Origin: Leucobacter allii | Lineage (GTDB): Bacteria > Actinomycetota > Actinomycetes > Actinomycetales > Microbacteriaceae | Direction: 5' to 3' | NCBI RefSeq assembly: GCF_022919155.1 | Contig: NZ_CP095045.1 | Span: 1,240,001 to 1,304,000, forward strand | DNA length: 64,000 nt | Shown: positions 1-7,060 of the stretch, piece by piece | Layout: every line of letters starts with the position of its first letter | How positions within the stretch are numbered: position 1 is the stretch's first letter | Notes under the pieces: model-generated | Database searches by the model: none | Told to the model about the DNA's origin: nothing | What the model saw: only the letters and a program-made list of their open reading frames with translations | Program-made: the position numbers and the translations under genes

Positions 1-1316
1 ACGCCTATCGCGCGCTCGAGGCGAAGCAGCAGCCGGTCTGGCCCGATCCCGAGGCCACGCGGGCCGCCGGCGAGGAGCTCGCAGCGCAGCCGCCGCTCGT
101 GTTCGCCGGCGAGGCCGACCAGCTGCGCGAGCGCCTGGCGGCGGCCGCGCGGGGCGAGGCCTTCCTGCTGCAGGGCGGCGATTGCGCCGAGACCTTCGCG
201 GCGGCGACCGCCGACAAGATCCGCGATCGCGTGAAGACCATTCTGCAGATGGCCGTCGTGCTCACCTACGGCGCCTCCATGCCCGTCATCAAGGTCGGGC
301 GCATGGCCGGCCAGTTCGCCAAGCCCCGCTCGAGCAACAGCGAGACCCGCGAGGGCGTCACGCTGCCCGCGTACCGCGGTGATCTCGTCAACGGCTACGA
401 CTTCACCGAGGAGACGCGCGCTGCCGATCCGCGGCGCCTCGTGCAGGGCTACCACGTCTCGGCGTCGACGCTCAACCTGATCCGCGCCTTCACGCAGGGC
501 GGCTTCGCCGATCTGCGCCAGGTGCACGCCTGGAACCAGGGCTTCGTCTCGAACCCGGCGAACCAGCGCTACGAGTCGCTCGCGCAGGAGATCGACCGCG
601 CGCTGAAGTTCATGGACGCCTGCGGGGTCGATCACACCGCGCTCACGCGGACCGAGTTCTACGTCAGCCACGAGGCGCTCCTGCTCGACTACGAGCGGCC
701 GCTCGTGCGCGTCGACTCCCGCACCGGCGAGCTGTACGACACCTCGGGCCACATGCTCTGGATCGGGGAGCGCACGCGCGAGCTGGACGGCGCGCACGTC
801 GAGTTCCTCTCGCACGTGCGCAACCCGATCGGCGTGAAGCTGGGCCCGACGGCGACGGTCGACGACGCGCTCCGCCTCATCGACAAGCTCGATCCCGAGC
901 GCGAGCCCGGCCGCCTCACGTTCATCACGCGCATGGGCGCCGGCAAGATCCGCGACGTGCTGCCCGAGCTCCTCGCCGGGGTCCGCGACGCCGGCGCGTC
1001 GCCGCTCTGGGTCACCGATCCGATGCACGGCAACGGCATCACGACCGCGACCGGGTACAAGACCCGGCGCTTCGACGATGTGATGGACGAGCTCCGCGGC
1101 TTCTTCGAGGCCCATCGCGAGGTCGGCACCTTCCCCGGCGGCATCCACGTCGAGCTCACGGGCGACGACGTCACCGAGTGCCTCGGCGGCTCGGAGAACA
1201 TCGACGAGGCGGCGCTCGAGACCCGGTACGAGTCGCTCTGCGATCCGCGCCTCAACCACATGCAGTCGCTCGAGCTCGCCTTCCAGGTGGCGGAGGAGCT
1301 CAAGCGCAGCGCGTAG
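1..1316 (+). CDS. aroG: Class II DAHP synthase, 5'-truncated by the window edge
   Basis: 3-Deoxy-D-arabino-heptulosonate-7-phosphate synthase, first step of the shikimate pathway (phosphoenolpyruvate plus erythrose 4-phosphate). The frame is open from base 3 with no start in the window; the first visible residues AYRALEAKQQPVWPD match the N-terminal part of plant-type (class II) enzymes, so roughly the first 30 residues lie upstream. Visible motifs are GGDCAETF (metal-binding Cys), KVGRMAGQFAKPRS, WIGERTR, DPMHGNG and GGIHVELTGDDVTECLGG. It ends at a TAG and converges on the kinase gene across a strong hairpin. In Mycobacterium tuberculosis aroG is also close to pknL, so this is a conserved actinobacterial neighbourhood. 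Confidence 0.95.
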   Translation, partial: AYRALEAKQQPVWPDPEATRAAGEELAAQPPLVFAGEADQLRERLAAAARGEAFLLQGGDCAETFAAATADKIRDRVKTILQMAVVLTYGASMPVIKVGRMAGQFAKPRSSNSETREGVTLPAYRGDLVNGYDFTEETRAADPRRLVQGYHVSASTLNLIRAFTQGGFADLRQVHAWNQGFVSNPANQRYESLAQEIDRALKFMDACGVDHTALTRTEFYVSHEALLLDYERPLVRVDSRTGELYDTSGHMLWIGERTRELDGAHVEFLSHVRNPIGVKLGPTATVDDALRLIDKLDPEREPGRLTFITRMGAGKIRDVLPELLAGVRDAGASPLWVTDPMHGNGITTATGYKTRRFDDVMDELRGFFEAHREVGTFPGGIHVELTGDDVTECLGGSENIDEAALETRYESLCDPRLNHMQSLELAFQVAEELKRSA

Positions 1317-1335
1317 CCCGGCGCGAGACGACGCT

Positions 1336-1369
1336 CGAGCGCCCCGGGGGTCCGCCTCCGGGGCGCTCG
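1336..1369. terminator. Convergent terminator between aroG and the kinase gene
   Basis: Perfect 12-bp inverted repeat CGAGCGCCCCGG / CCGGGGCGCTCG with a 10-nt loop, between two convergent genes. There is no clear T tract on either side, as is usual in actinobacteria. Confidence 0.8.
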
Positions 1370-1437
1370 GCGCGTCCGCGGCCGCCGCGGACCCGTGGAA
1401 CCGCTGATCCATCCGCGGCCTCGCCGCGGCGCTGGCG

Positions 1438-3399
1438 TCAGAGCGAGATGGTGCTGCGCACCCGGATCTCGGTGCCCGAGGGGACGCGTTCGCCGGCCGC
1501 GGGGTCGGTGCCCGTCGCCTTCGCGAAGCCCCGGAGGGCGTCGGGGACGAGGGTGGACGGGGCGAAGCCCGCAGCGGTGAGCGCGTCCATGGCCTCCTGG
1601 AGCGCCATGCCGGAGACGTCGGGGATCTCGAAGAGCTCGGGTCCGAGCGAGACCTGCAGTCCCACGGCGTCCCCGGGGCGCACCGGGTCGGTCGCGGGCA
1701 GCAGCGCGATGACCGATCCCTCAGGGATGTCGGCGCTGTGCGCTTCGCTGCCGAGGGTCTCGTCGACGACGAGCTCGCGGTCGGCGAGCGTCCGAGTGGC
1801 ATCCGCGACGGTGGCGCCCACGACGTCGGGCAGCGGCCCGGCCGAGACGATCAGATCGATCCGTTCCTGCTCGGGGTACTGCTCGCCGAGGCCCTCGCCG
1901 TCCGTGCCGAGCGCGGCGAGGACGGTGTCGGCCTCGTCGTCGGAGAAGCGCTGCTCGAGGACCTCGCCCACGGTGAAGCCCGCCTCCGCGATCGCGGCCT
2001 CCGCCGCGTCCCGGTCGAGTCCGATGAGGGTGGGGACCGGCTTCATCTCGGGGCCGATGGACCGGCAGAGGGTCACCGAGCTGCCGCGATCCAGGCGGGT
2101 GCCCGGGGCCGGATCGGTGCCGACCGCGAGGCCCGCAGCGATGTCGAGGCTCGTGCAGTCGACGACGTCGGACTCGAGGCTCCGCTCGGCGAGCGCGGAG
2201 CGCGCAGCCTCGATCTCGAGGCCGGCGACCTCGGGCACGGCGACCCGCGATCCCGGGCCCTGCCCGAACCACCAGCCGGCGCCGCCCGCGAGCACGACGA
2301 GCAGGACCGCGAGCGCGGCGAGCCAGCGTCCGCGGCGTCCGCGAGCCGCGCCCTCCTCCGCGGCGCGGTCCAGCGGCGTCGCGGGCGCCTCCGGCTGCGG
2401 CGCGGTCGCCCCGGCCGAAGCGGCGCCGGCGAGCACGGTCGTGCCGGTCATCTCGGTCGCCCCGCCGAGCACCGTCGTCCCCGCCAGCACGCTCGTCTCG
2501 GGGGAGACGGCGTCGGCCGGGTCGGCCGCGGGGAGCACGCGGGTCGCCTGCGGCGGCACGAGGCCGTGGCGCAGCGGCTCGAGGTAGGCGAGCGCCTCCG
2601 TCGCGTCCCTCGGGCGCAGCTCCGGGTCGCGCTGCGTCGTCCAGCGCACGAGCTCGTCGAGTTCCGGCGAGGCCTCGGCGCTGCGGAGCGAGGGCACGGG
2701 GACCTCGTCGTGCGCGTGCTGATAGGCGATCTGCATCGGCTGCTCACCGGTGAAGGGCTGCACGCCCGTGAGCATCTCGTAGAGCATGATGCCGAAGGCG
2801 TAGACGTCGCTGCGCGCGTCCGCCACGCCGCGCGTCACGAGCTCGGGGGAGAGGTAGGCGATGGTGCCGAGCAGCGCCTGACCGGTCGTCGTATTGGCGC
2901 TGACGGCGCGCGCGAGCCCGAAGTCGCCGAGCTTGATGCGGCCGTCGTCGGCGAGCATCACGTTCTCGGGCTTGAGATCGCGATGGACGATGCCGGCCTG
3001 GTGCGCCGCGGCGAGGCCGGAGAGCACGGCCTCGCCGATCTCCAGCGTCTGCTCGGCGGTGAGGCGCTTCTGCTGCTTCAGGAGCTCGCGCAGCGTGATG
3101 CTCGGCAGGTACTCCATCACGAGGTAGGTGCGCCCGAGGTCGTGCCCCTGGTCGAACACGTTCACGAGATTCGGATGGGAGAGCCGCGCGGCGCTGCGGG
3201 CCTCCTGCTCGAATCTGCGGGTGAAGTTCTCGTCCTCCGCGAGATGCTCGTGCATGACCTTCACGGCGACGCGGCGTTCGAGCCGCAGGTCGGCCGCGAG
3301 GTACACCATCGCCATGCCGCCGCGGGCGATGCGCGAGCGGATCGCGTATCGCCCGTCGAGCGTCTGCCCGATCAACGGGTCGGCGGGGGCTGAGGTCAC
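1438..3399 (-). CDS. pknL: PASTA-domain Ser/Thr protein kinase, PknL-like
   Basis: Membrane Ser/Thr kinase of 653 residues. The N-terminal kinase domain (about 15-275) has the glycine loop ARGGMAMVYLA, the VAVKVM lysine, the catalytic loop HRDLKPENV, GDFGLARA and an activation loop containing TTTGQALLGTIAYLSPE. An Ala/Thr/Pro-rich juxtamembrane stretch leads to one membrane segment (LAALAVLLVVLAGGAGWWF, about 360-380). Four PASTA-like repeats follow outside the cell, with GxxxxxA repeats such as VAVPEVAGLEIEAARSAL and FEIPDVSGMALQEAMDAL. The name follows from position: in M. tuberculosis pknL lies beside Rv2175c and near aroG and idsA2. The M. tuberculosis PknL is shorter, so the PASTA ectodomain is notable. 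GTG start, apparently leaderless. Confidence 0.93.
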   Translation of the reverse strand: MTSAPADPLIGQTLDGRYAIRSRIARGGMAMVYLAADLRLERRVAVKVMHEHLAEDENFTRRFEQEARSAARLSHPNLVNVFDQGHDLGRTYLVMEYLPSITLRELLKQQKRLTAEQTLEIGEAVLSGLAAAHQAGIVHRDLKPENVMLADDGRIKLGDFGLARAVSANTTTGQALLGTIAYLSPELVTRGVADARSDVYAFGIMLYEMLTGVQPFTGEQPMQIAYQHAHDEVPVPSLRSAEASPELDELVRWTTQRDPELRPRDATEALAYLEPLRHGLVPPQATRVLPAADPADAVSPETSVLAGTTVLGGATEMTGTTVLAGAASAGATAPQPEAPATPLDRAAEEGAARGRRGRWLAALAVLLVVLAGGAGWWFGQGPGSRVAVPEVAGLEIEAARSALAERSLESDVVDCTSLDIAAGLAVGTDPAPGTRLDRGSSVTLCRSIGPEMKPVPTLIGLDRDAAEAAIAEAGFTVGEVLEQRFSDDEADTVLAALGTDGEGLGEQYPEQERIDLIVSAGPLPDVVGATVADATRTLADRELVVDETLGSEAHSADIPEGSVIALLPATDPVRPGDAVGLQVSLGPELFEIPDVSGMALQEAMDALTAAGFAPSTLVPDALRGFAKATGTDPAAGERVPSGTEIRVRSTISL

Positions 3400-3405
3400 G
3401 ACGAG

Positions 3406-3411
3406 AGTCTA
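3406..3411 (-). promoter_or_regulatory. Leaderless promoter -10 box for pknL
   Basis: On the minus strand TAGACT sits 6 nt before the GTG start, so the transcript probably begins at or beside the start codon. No Shine-Dalgarno sequence fits in between. Confidence 0.6.
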
Positions 3412-3546
3412 CGGAAGTTCGGGGCGGAACCGCCTGATGCGCGCCGGTGTGTAGCGGCTCGGGCGCGTCGACCCGGCCCCGATCGCGCGTCGGGCGGCTC
3501 CGGGCGTCGGATTGCGCAGCCCGCGAGACGCTGGCAGAGTGGAAGC

Positions 3547-3894
3547 GTGTCACTGCATCTCGACCCCGATACCGAGTTCCTGACGATCCCGGAGCTCGTC
3601 GAGCGCTTCGAGCTCACGCCAGGGAAGATCCACCGCCTCATCGAGGATCGGCACCTCGCGGCGGTGCGCGTCGACGGCGTGCTGCGGGTCCCGGCCGAGT
3701 TCGTGCTGGACGACCACCCGTTGCCGCCGCTGCGCGGGACCCTGCTGGTGCTGCTCGACGCCGGATTCTCCGAGGAGGAGGCGGTGGCCTGGCTGCTCGC
3801 CGAGAACGAGGAGCTCGGGGAGCGTCCCGTCGCCGCGCTGCGCGCCGGCCGCAAGAGCGCGGTGCGCCGCGCGACGCAGTCCCTCGCGTTCTAG
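3547..3894 (+). CDS. Rv2175c-family small DNA-binding protein
   Basis: A 115-residue protein starting at GTG. The N-terminal half (FLTIPELVERFELTPGKIHRLI, given here as FLTIPELVERF then ELTPGKIHRLI) looks like a winged or excisionase-type helix-turn-helix, followed by AAVRVDGVLRVPAEF. The C-terminal half holds LLDAGFSEEEAVAWLL, typical of the C-terminal dimer part of the Rv2175c family. In M. tuberculosis Rv2175c is a DNA-binding substrate phosphorylated by the neighbouring kinase PknL. Here the gene is divergent from pknL with about 150 bp between them, which supports the same pairing. Its DNA target cannot be read from the sequence. Confidence 0.85.
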   Translation: MSLHLDPDTEFLTIPELVERFELTPGKIHRLIEDRHLAAVRVDGVLRVPAEFVLDDHPLPPLRGTLLVLLDAGFSEEEAVAWLLAENEELGERPVAALRAGRKSAVRRATQSLAF

Positions 3895-3973
3895 CGCGAG
3901 GACGGAGGATCGGAGCGCTCAGCGGAGCGGATTGGAGACTCGACGGGCGTTCGCGCCCCGGCCGCGGAGAGCC

Positions 3974-5074
3974 TCAGAAGCTCCGACGGGTCGCGCGGTC
4001 CGCGAGGCGTGAGAGCTGCTCGGCCGCGTCGCGCCGGATCGCGGCGTCGTCGAGCGCCCCGAGCGCGCGCTCCACGTTGCGCGAGATCATCGTCTCGACC
4101 CGGTCGACCGCGCCGCTCTCGCGGATCGTGCGCTGCAGCATCGCGACCTGCTCCCCGTCGAGCTCCTCGCCGATGAGGTCGTCGAATATGCGCCGTGTCG
4201 TGGTGGGGAGCTGCTCCCTGGCGAGCGTGACGAGCACGGTCCGCTTGCCCTCGGCCAGGTCGTCGCCCGCGGGCTTCCCCGTGATCTCCGCGTCGCCGAA
4301 GACGCCGAGGAGATCGTCCCGCAGCTGGAATGCGACGCCGATCGGCAGACCGAAGCCCGCGAGGGCGGACTCCTGTGCGTCATCGGCGCCGGCGAGCGCC
4401 GCGCCGATGAGCAGCGGCGCCTCGACGCTGTACTTCGCCGACTTGTAGACGAGCACGCGCGTCGAGCGCTCGAGCTGGGCGTCGTGGGCGGCGAAGCCGG
4501 GCTGCTGCTCCTCGAGCACGTCGAGGTACTGGCCCACGGCGACCTCGCTGCGCATGCGGTTGAAGTGGGCCCGCGCGCGGTTCGCGGCCTCGGGGTCCGG
4601 GATCGCCGCGCGCGCCTCCTCCATGAGCTCGTCCGCCCAGGACTGCAGCAGGTCGCCGAGCAGCAGCGCTCCGGCGAGGCCGAAGTGCTCGGCCGCGCCG
4701 CGCCAGCCGTGCTCGCGGTGCCGCGCCGCGAACGCGCGGTGGACGGCGGGCCGGCCGCGCCGCGTGTCCGAGCGGTCGATGATGTCGTCGTGGATCAGCG
4801 CCGCCGCGTGGAAGAACTCGAGCGCGCAGGCGGCGTCGAGGACGGCCCCGAACTCCGCGTCGACGGGGCCCTCGACGTCGAGCGGGCGTACCGCGCGGTA
4901 CCCGAGCACCGCGAACTGCGCCCGGAAGCGCTTCCCGCCGCCGAGGAAGCCGGCGGCGCCGTCGAGCAGGGGGTCCGCATCGGCTCCGAGCGGCGCGAGC
5001 GCCGCGCGATGGCGGGCGATCGTATCGCCGATCCGCTCCTGAACGAGGGCTGCGAGTCGTGTCGTTTCCTGCAC
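3974..5074 (-). CDS. idsA: Polyprenyl (geranylgeranyl-type) diphosphate synthase
   Basis: Trans-isoprenyl diphosphate synthase of 366 residues that condenses isopentenyl diphosphate with allylic diphosphates. It has GGKRFR (substrate binding), the first aspartate-rich motif LIHDDIIDRSDTRRG, GALLLGDLL, and the second aspartate-rich motif FQLRDDLLGVFGD followed by GKPAGDDLAEGKRT. Length and motif spacing fit the IdsA/GrcC group; chain length cannot be set from sequence alone. The GTG start at 5074 lies 6 nt after a TAGGCT box, so the mRNA is probably leaderless. It is divergent from the DUF3040 gene and tail-to-tail with the Rv2175c-like gene. Confidence 0.93.
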   Translation of the reverse strand: MQETTRLAALVQERIGDTIARHRAALAPLGADADPLLDGAAGFLGGGKRFRAQFAVLGYRAVRPLDVEGPVDAEFGAVLDAACALEFFHAAALIHDDIIDRSDTRRGRPAVHRAFAARHREHGWRGAAEHFGLAGALLLGDLLQSWADELMEEARAAIPDPEAANRARAHFNRMRSEVAVGQYLDVLEEQQPGFAAHDAQLERSTRVLVYKSAKYSVEAPLLIGAALAGADDAQESALAGFGLPIGVAFQLRDDLLGVFGDAEITGKPAGDDLAEGKRTVLVTLAREQLPTTTRRIFDDLIGEELDGEQVAMLQRTIRESGAVDRVETMISRNVERALGALDDAAIRRDAAEQLSRLADRATRRSF

Positions 5075-5080
5075 GCAACT

Positions 5081-5086
5081 AGCCTA
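5081..5086 (-). promoter_or_regulatory. Leaderless promoter -10 box for idsA
   Basis: TAGGCT on the minus strand, 6 nt before the GTG start. The divergent gene has its own TAGACT box at 5104-5109. Confidence 0.6.
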
Positions 5087-5103
5087 GTGCCGGGCGGGGG
5101 ACG

Positions 5104-5109
5104 TAGACT
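5104..5109 (+). promoter_or_regulatory. -10 box of the DUF3040 gene
   Basis: TAGACT lies 37 nt before the ATG. The mRNA would carry a leader with the Shine-Dalgarno-like GGGAGG at about 5135-5140. Confidence 0.5.
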
Positions 5110-5146
5110 GGACTGCATCAGGATATCGAAAGCCGGGAGGGTCGTC

Positions 5147-5527
5147 ATGGCGCTGTCAGAACACGAGCAGCGGCTGCTTGACGAGATGGAGCGTGGCTTC
5201 TATCAGAGCGAGGCCGATGTCATGCGTACGGCGCCGGGGGCCCGGCGTCGGGTGAACTACCGATCGCTCGTTCTCGGCGTGCTCGTCGTGATCGTCGGCG
5301 TCGGCGTGCTCATCGCCGGGGTCGCCGCGCAGCAGCTGTGGCTGGGCCTCATCGGCTTCGCCGCCATGCTCGGCGGCGTCATGCTGATGCTCGCGAAGGG
5401 ATCGGATCCGGTGGTGGATGACGCTCCCGCCGCCGGAGGCTCCGACGATCGGAAGCCGTCGTCCCGCGAGTCCTTCAGCGAGCGCATGGAACGGCGCTGG
5501 GACGAACGCATGGAGGGCGAGCGCTAG
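5147..5527 (+). CDS. DUF3040 membrane protein
   Basis: A 126-residue protein. It starts MALSEHEQRLLDEMERGFY, the typical opening of DUF3040 proteins of actinobacteria. Two hydrophobic segments follow (about 41-60 VLGVLVVIVGVGVLIAGVA and 66-84 LGLIGFAAMLGGVMLML), then a charged tail ending ERMERRWDERMEGER. The ATG at 5147 has a good Shine-Dalgarno (GGGAGG) and the family N-terminus, so the longer upstream frame is not used. The function is unknown. A DUF3040 gene also precedes the dcw cluster in mycobacteria. A strong hairpin terminator follows at 5546. Confidence 0.85.
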   Translation: MALSEHEQRLLDEMERGFYQSEADVMRTAPGARRRVNYRSLVLGVLVVIVGVGVLIAGVAAQQLWLGLIGFAAMLGGVMLMLAKGSDPVVDDAPAAGGSDDRKPSSRESFSERMERRWDERMEGER

Positions 5528-5545
5528 CGCTCTCCCCTCTGCCTC

Positions 5546-5580
5546 ATGGGCCCGCACGGCGTATCGCCGTGCGGGCCCAT
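5546..5580 (+). terminator. Terminator after the DUF3040 gene
   Basis: Perfect 16-bp inverted repeat ATGGGCCCGCACGGCG / CGCCGTGCGGGCCCAT around a 3-nt loop (TAT), starting 18 nt after the stop codon. No T tract follows. Confidence 0.8.
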
Positions 5581-5594
5581 TGCATGCACGGCCC

Positions 5595-5642
5595 GTGAGC
5601 TCGTGAGCTCTTGAGCTCTTGAGCTCGTGTGGTCGTGAGCGC
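5595..5642 (+). repeat. Octamer tandem repeat (kTGAGCTC)
   Basis: Four head-to-tail 8-bp units (GTGAGCTC, GTGAGCTC, TTGAGCTC, TTGAGCTC) from 5595 to 5626. Two degenerate units (GTGTGGTC, GTGAGCGC) extend it to 5642. Each unit contains the palindrome GAGCTC. Confidence 0.8.
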
Positions 5643-5671
5643 TAAAGCGCACGCCTGCCGAATGCGCGCCG

Positions 5672-5731
5672 GCTCCCTGGGCGTGTGCGCGCCCGCTGAG
5701 TGCATGCCCGCTCCCTGAGCGCGTGCGCGCC
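5672..5731 (+). repeat. Pair of 22-bp direct repeats
   Basis: 5672-5693 and 5710-5731 share GCTCCCTG, a variable base, GCG, a variable base, then GTGCGCGCC: 20 of 22 bases identical, starts 38 bp apart. Confidence 0.7.
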
Positions 5732-5842
5732 TGGCGAACGCGCGCCCGATCCCCCCCCCGCGCTGCCTCCCGCCGCGGGCGCGGCAGCGCCGCGTCCAGA
5801 ACTCTCGGCCCTGATCCCGCACGCTGGACGTGCCTGCCCGCT

Positions 5843-5902
5843 CGGAAATGACGCGTTGCGCGGCCTCCCGCGCGTACCGCACCGCAACGCGTCATCCGTG
5901 AG
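5843..5902. repeat. 60-bp hairpin unit, copy 1
   Basis: The unit runs from CGGAAATGACGCG to GCGTCATCCGTGAG and contains a perfect 13-bp inverted repeat, ATGACGCGTTGCG (5848-5860) and CGCAACGCGTCAT (5883-5895). A second unit of exactly the same length is at 6007-6066. About 42 of 60 positions agree, with the differences in the loop and inner stem. Confidence 0.75.
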
Positions 5903-6006
5903 CGGAATCGGGCGTTCCCCGCGCGGGGTGGCGAGGCGGACCGGGGCGGGCGGCGCGGGGCGGGGCCCGCTTCCGCTGCGCGGCCGCGTCTCGCCCGCGG
6001 TCCGCG

Positions 6007-6066
6007 CGGAGATGACGCGATACGGCGTTCCCGCGCTGCTTCCCACCGGAATGCGTCATCCGTGAG
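6007..6066. repeat. 60-bp hairpin unit, copy 2
   Basis: Second copy of the unit at 5843-5902. The outer stem GATGACGC / GCGTCATC (6011-6018 and 6053-6060) and the CCGTGAG tail are kept while the inside has diverged, as expected for a selected or mobile palindromic element. Confidence 0.75.
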
Positions 6067-6109
6067 GCCGTCGCGCAGCCGCGCGTGTCGCGGGGCGCGC
6101 GGCTCGGGG

Positions 6110-6274
6110 CGGAACGGATGGGGAGGACGCGGCGCGGAACGGGACGGGGAGAACGCCGCCGAGGCTGCGGGCGGCCCGGCGCGGGCGGCGCGGGGTGGGC
6201 GGCGCGGGGCGGGTGGCGTGCGGGGCGGGTGGCGTGCGGGGAGAGTCGGAACGGGATAGGGAGGACGCGGCGCG
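6110..6274 (+). repeat. Imperfect direct repeats, with a 16-bp tandem pair
   Basis: Three imperfect copies of a roughly 27-bp unit starting CGGAACGG and carrying GGGGAG(G/A)ACGC begin at 6110, 6135 and 6247. Between them CGGGGCGGGTGGCGTG occurs twice in tandem (6205-6220, 6221-6236) after a partial copy. The region is very G-rich on this strand and shows no coding signature. Confidence 0.65.
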
Positions 6275-6326
6275 CGGTGCAGCGCAGCGCGGCCTGGCAC
6301 AGCGCAGGGCGGGAACGGCGCATCCC

Positions 6327-6342
6327 CTCCACTTTGCTCCAC
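6327..6342 (-). promoter_or_regulatory. Distal inverted pair of MraZ-like boxes
   Basis: Read on the minus strand this is GTGGAGCAAAGTGGAG, two GTGGAG boxes with starts 10 bp apart. These are the same core and spacing as the array at the mraZ promoter, but in the opposite orientation and about 200 bp upstream. Confidence 0.5.
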
Positions 6343-6536
6343 CGGATCGGTTCCACCGCCCCCGGGTGACGGTTCGGTGTCGCGAGAAACCGCACGATTC
6401 TGCGGAATCATGAGAGCCGGCGCGACGACGCGCGCGGCCGGGTCCGCGCGTGCGCGGCACGTCGACCCCCGTTGCGGTGCCGGAATGTCGCGCATGGAAC
6501 CCGCGGAATCTCGCCGAAGTCGAAAGTCGCGGGAAT

Positions 6537-6582
6537 AAAGTGGAGCCCGTCTGAAGTGAAGTGGAGGAAAGTGGAGTAATGT
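6537..6582 (+). promoter_or_regulatory. mraZ promoter with MraZ-box array
   Basis: GTGGAG/GTGAAG boxes start at 6540, 6556, 6561 and 6571, each preceded by AA or AAA. The boxes at 6540, 6561 and 6571 lie in 10-11-bp register. A -10-like TAATGT follows at 6577-6582, so bound protein would cover the -35 region. MraZ is known in other bacteria to bind tandem TGG-containing boxes before its own operon and act as a regulator of dcw genes; that this array is its operator is inferred. Confidence 0.65.
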
Positions 6583-6616
6583 AGGGGCAAATGCGAGCCG
6601 GTGGAAGGAGGGATCC

Positions 6617-7048
6617 GTGTTCCTCGGTACCTTCACGCCCCGGCTCGATGAGAAAGGACGCGTCATCCTCCCCGCGAAGTTCCGCGACGAGCTCGCGGAC
6701 GGCCTCGTGATCACCCGCGGCCAGGAGCGCTGCCTCTACCTCTTCAGCGAGCGGGAGTTCGCCGAGATGCACGACCGCATCCGTCGGGCCCCGCTGGCCT
6801 CGAAGCAGGCCCGCGACTATCTCCGCGTCTTCCTCTCCGGGGCGCACCCCGAGACGCCCGACAAGCAGAGCCGCGTCACGATCCCGCAGGGCCTGCGCGA
6901 GTACGCCGGCCTCGATCGCGAGCTCGCGGTCATCGGCGCAGGGTCCCGCGCCGAGATCTGGGACGCCGCGGCGTGGCAGACGTATCTGACGGCGCAGGAA
7001 TCCGCGTTCTCCGACATCGAAGAGGAGGTGATCCCGGGCATGTTCTAG
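6617..7048 (+). CDS. mraZ: Transcriptional regulator MraZ
   Basis: A 143-residue MraZ, the DNA-binding regulator at the head of the dcw cluster, made of two SpoVT/AbrB-like halves: [23 protein letters not shown] at the start (given as [18 protein letters not shown]) and [19 protein letters not shown] near 90-108. Each half carries the conserved DxKGR- or KQSRV-type loop. The GTG start at 6617 is fixed by the Shine-Dalgarno GGAAGGAGG at 6603-6611 and the family N-terminus MFLGxxxxxLDxKGR. The stop is followed after 12 nt by rsmH, so the two are probably cotranscribed. Confidence 0.97.
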   Translation: MFLGTFTPRLDEKGRVILPAKFRDELADGLVITRGQERCLYLFSEREFAEMHDRIRRAPLASKQARDYLRVFLSGAHPETPDKQSRVTIPQGLREYAGLDRELAVIGAGSRAEIWDAAAWQTYLTAQESAFSDIEEEVIPGMF

Positions 7049-7060
7049 CCCGGGCTCCCG

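Larger units (their letters stand above)
5581..6616. other. Gene-free region before mraZ
   Basis: More than 1 kb without a credible gene. Open frames exist on both strands only because stop codons are rare at this GC content; their translations are Arg/Pro/Ala-rich with no recognisable family. The stretch holds the octamer array, the 22-bp direct repeats, two 60-bp hairpin units, G-rich tandem repeats, an inverted pair of MraZ-like boxes near 6327-6342 and the mraZ promoter. Confidence 0.7.

Noticed and set aside
6540..6600. GAGGAAAGT-like sequence suggesting RNase P RNA
   Set aside because: The match is part of the MraZ box array. None of the other conserved RNase P RNA blocks is nearby.
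5524..6714. Open frames on both strands in the repeat-rich region before mraZ
   Set aside because: Translations are Arg/Pro/Ala-rich, overlap repeats and hairpins, and lack start signals and families.
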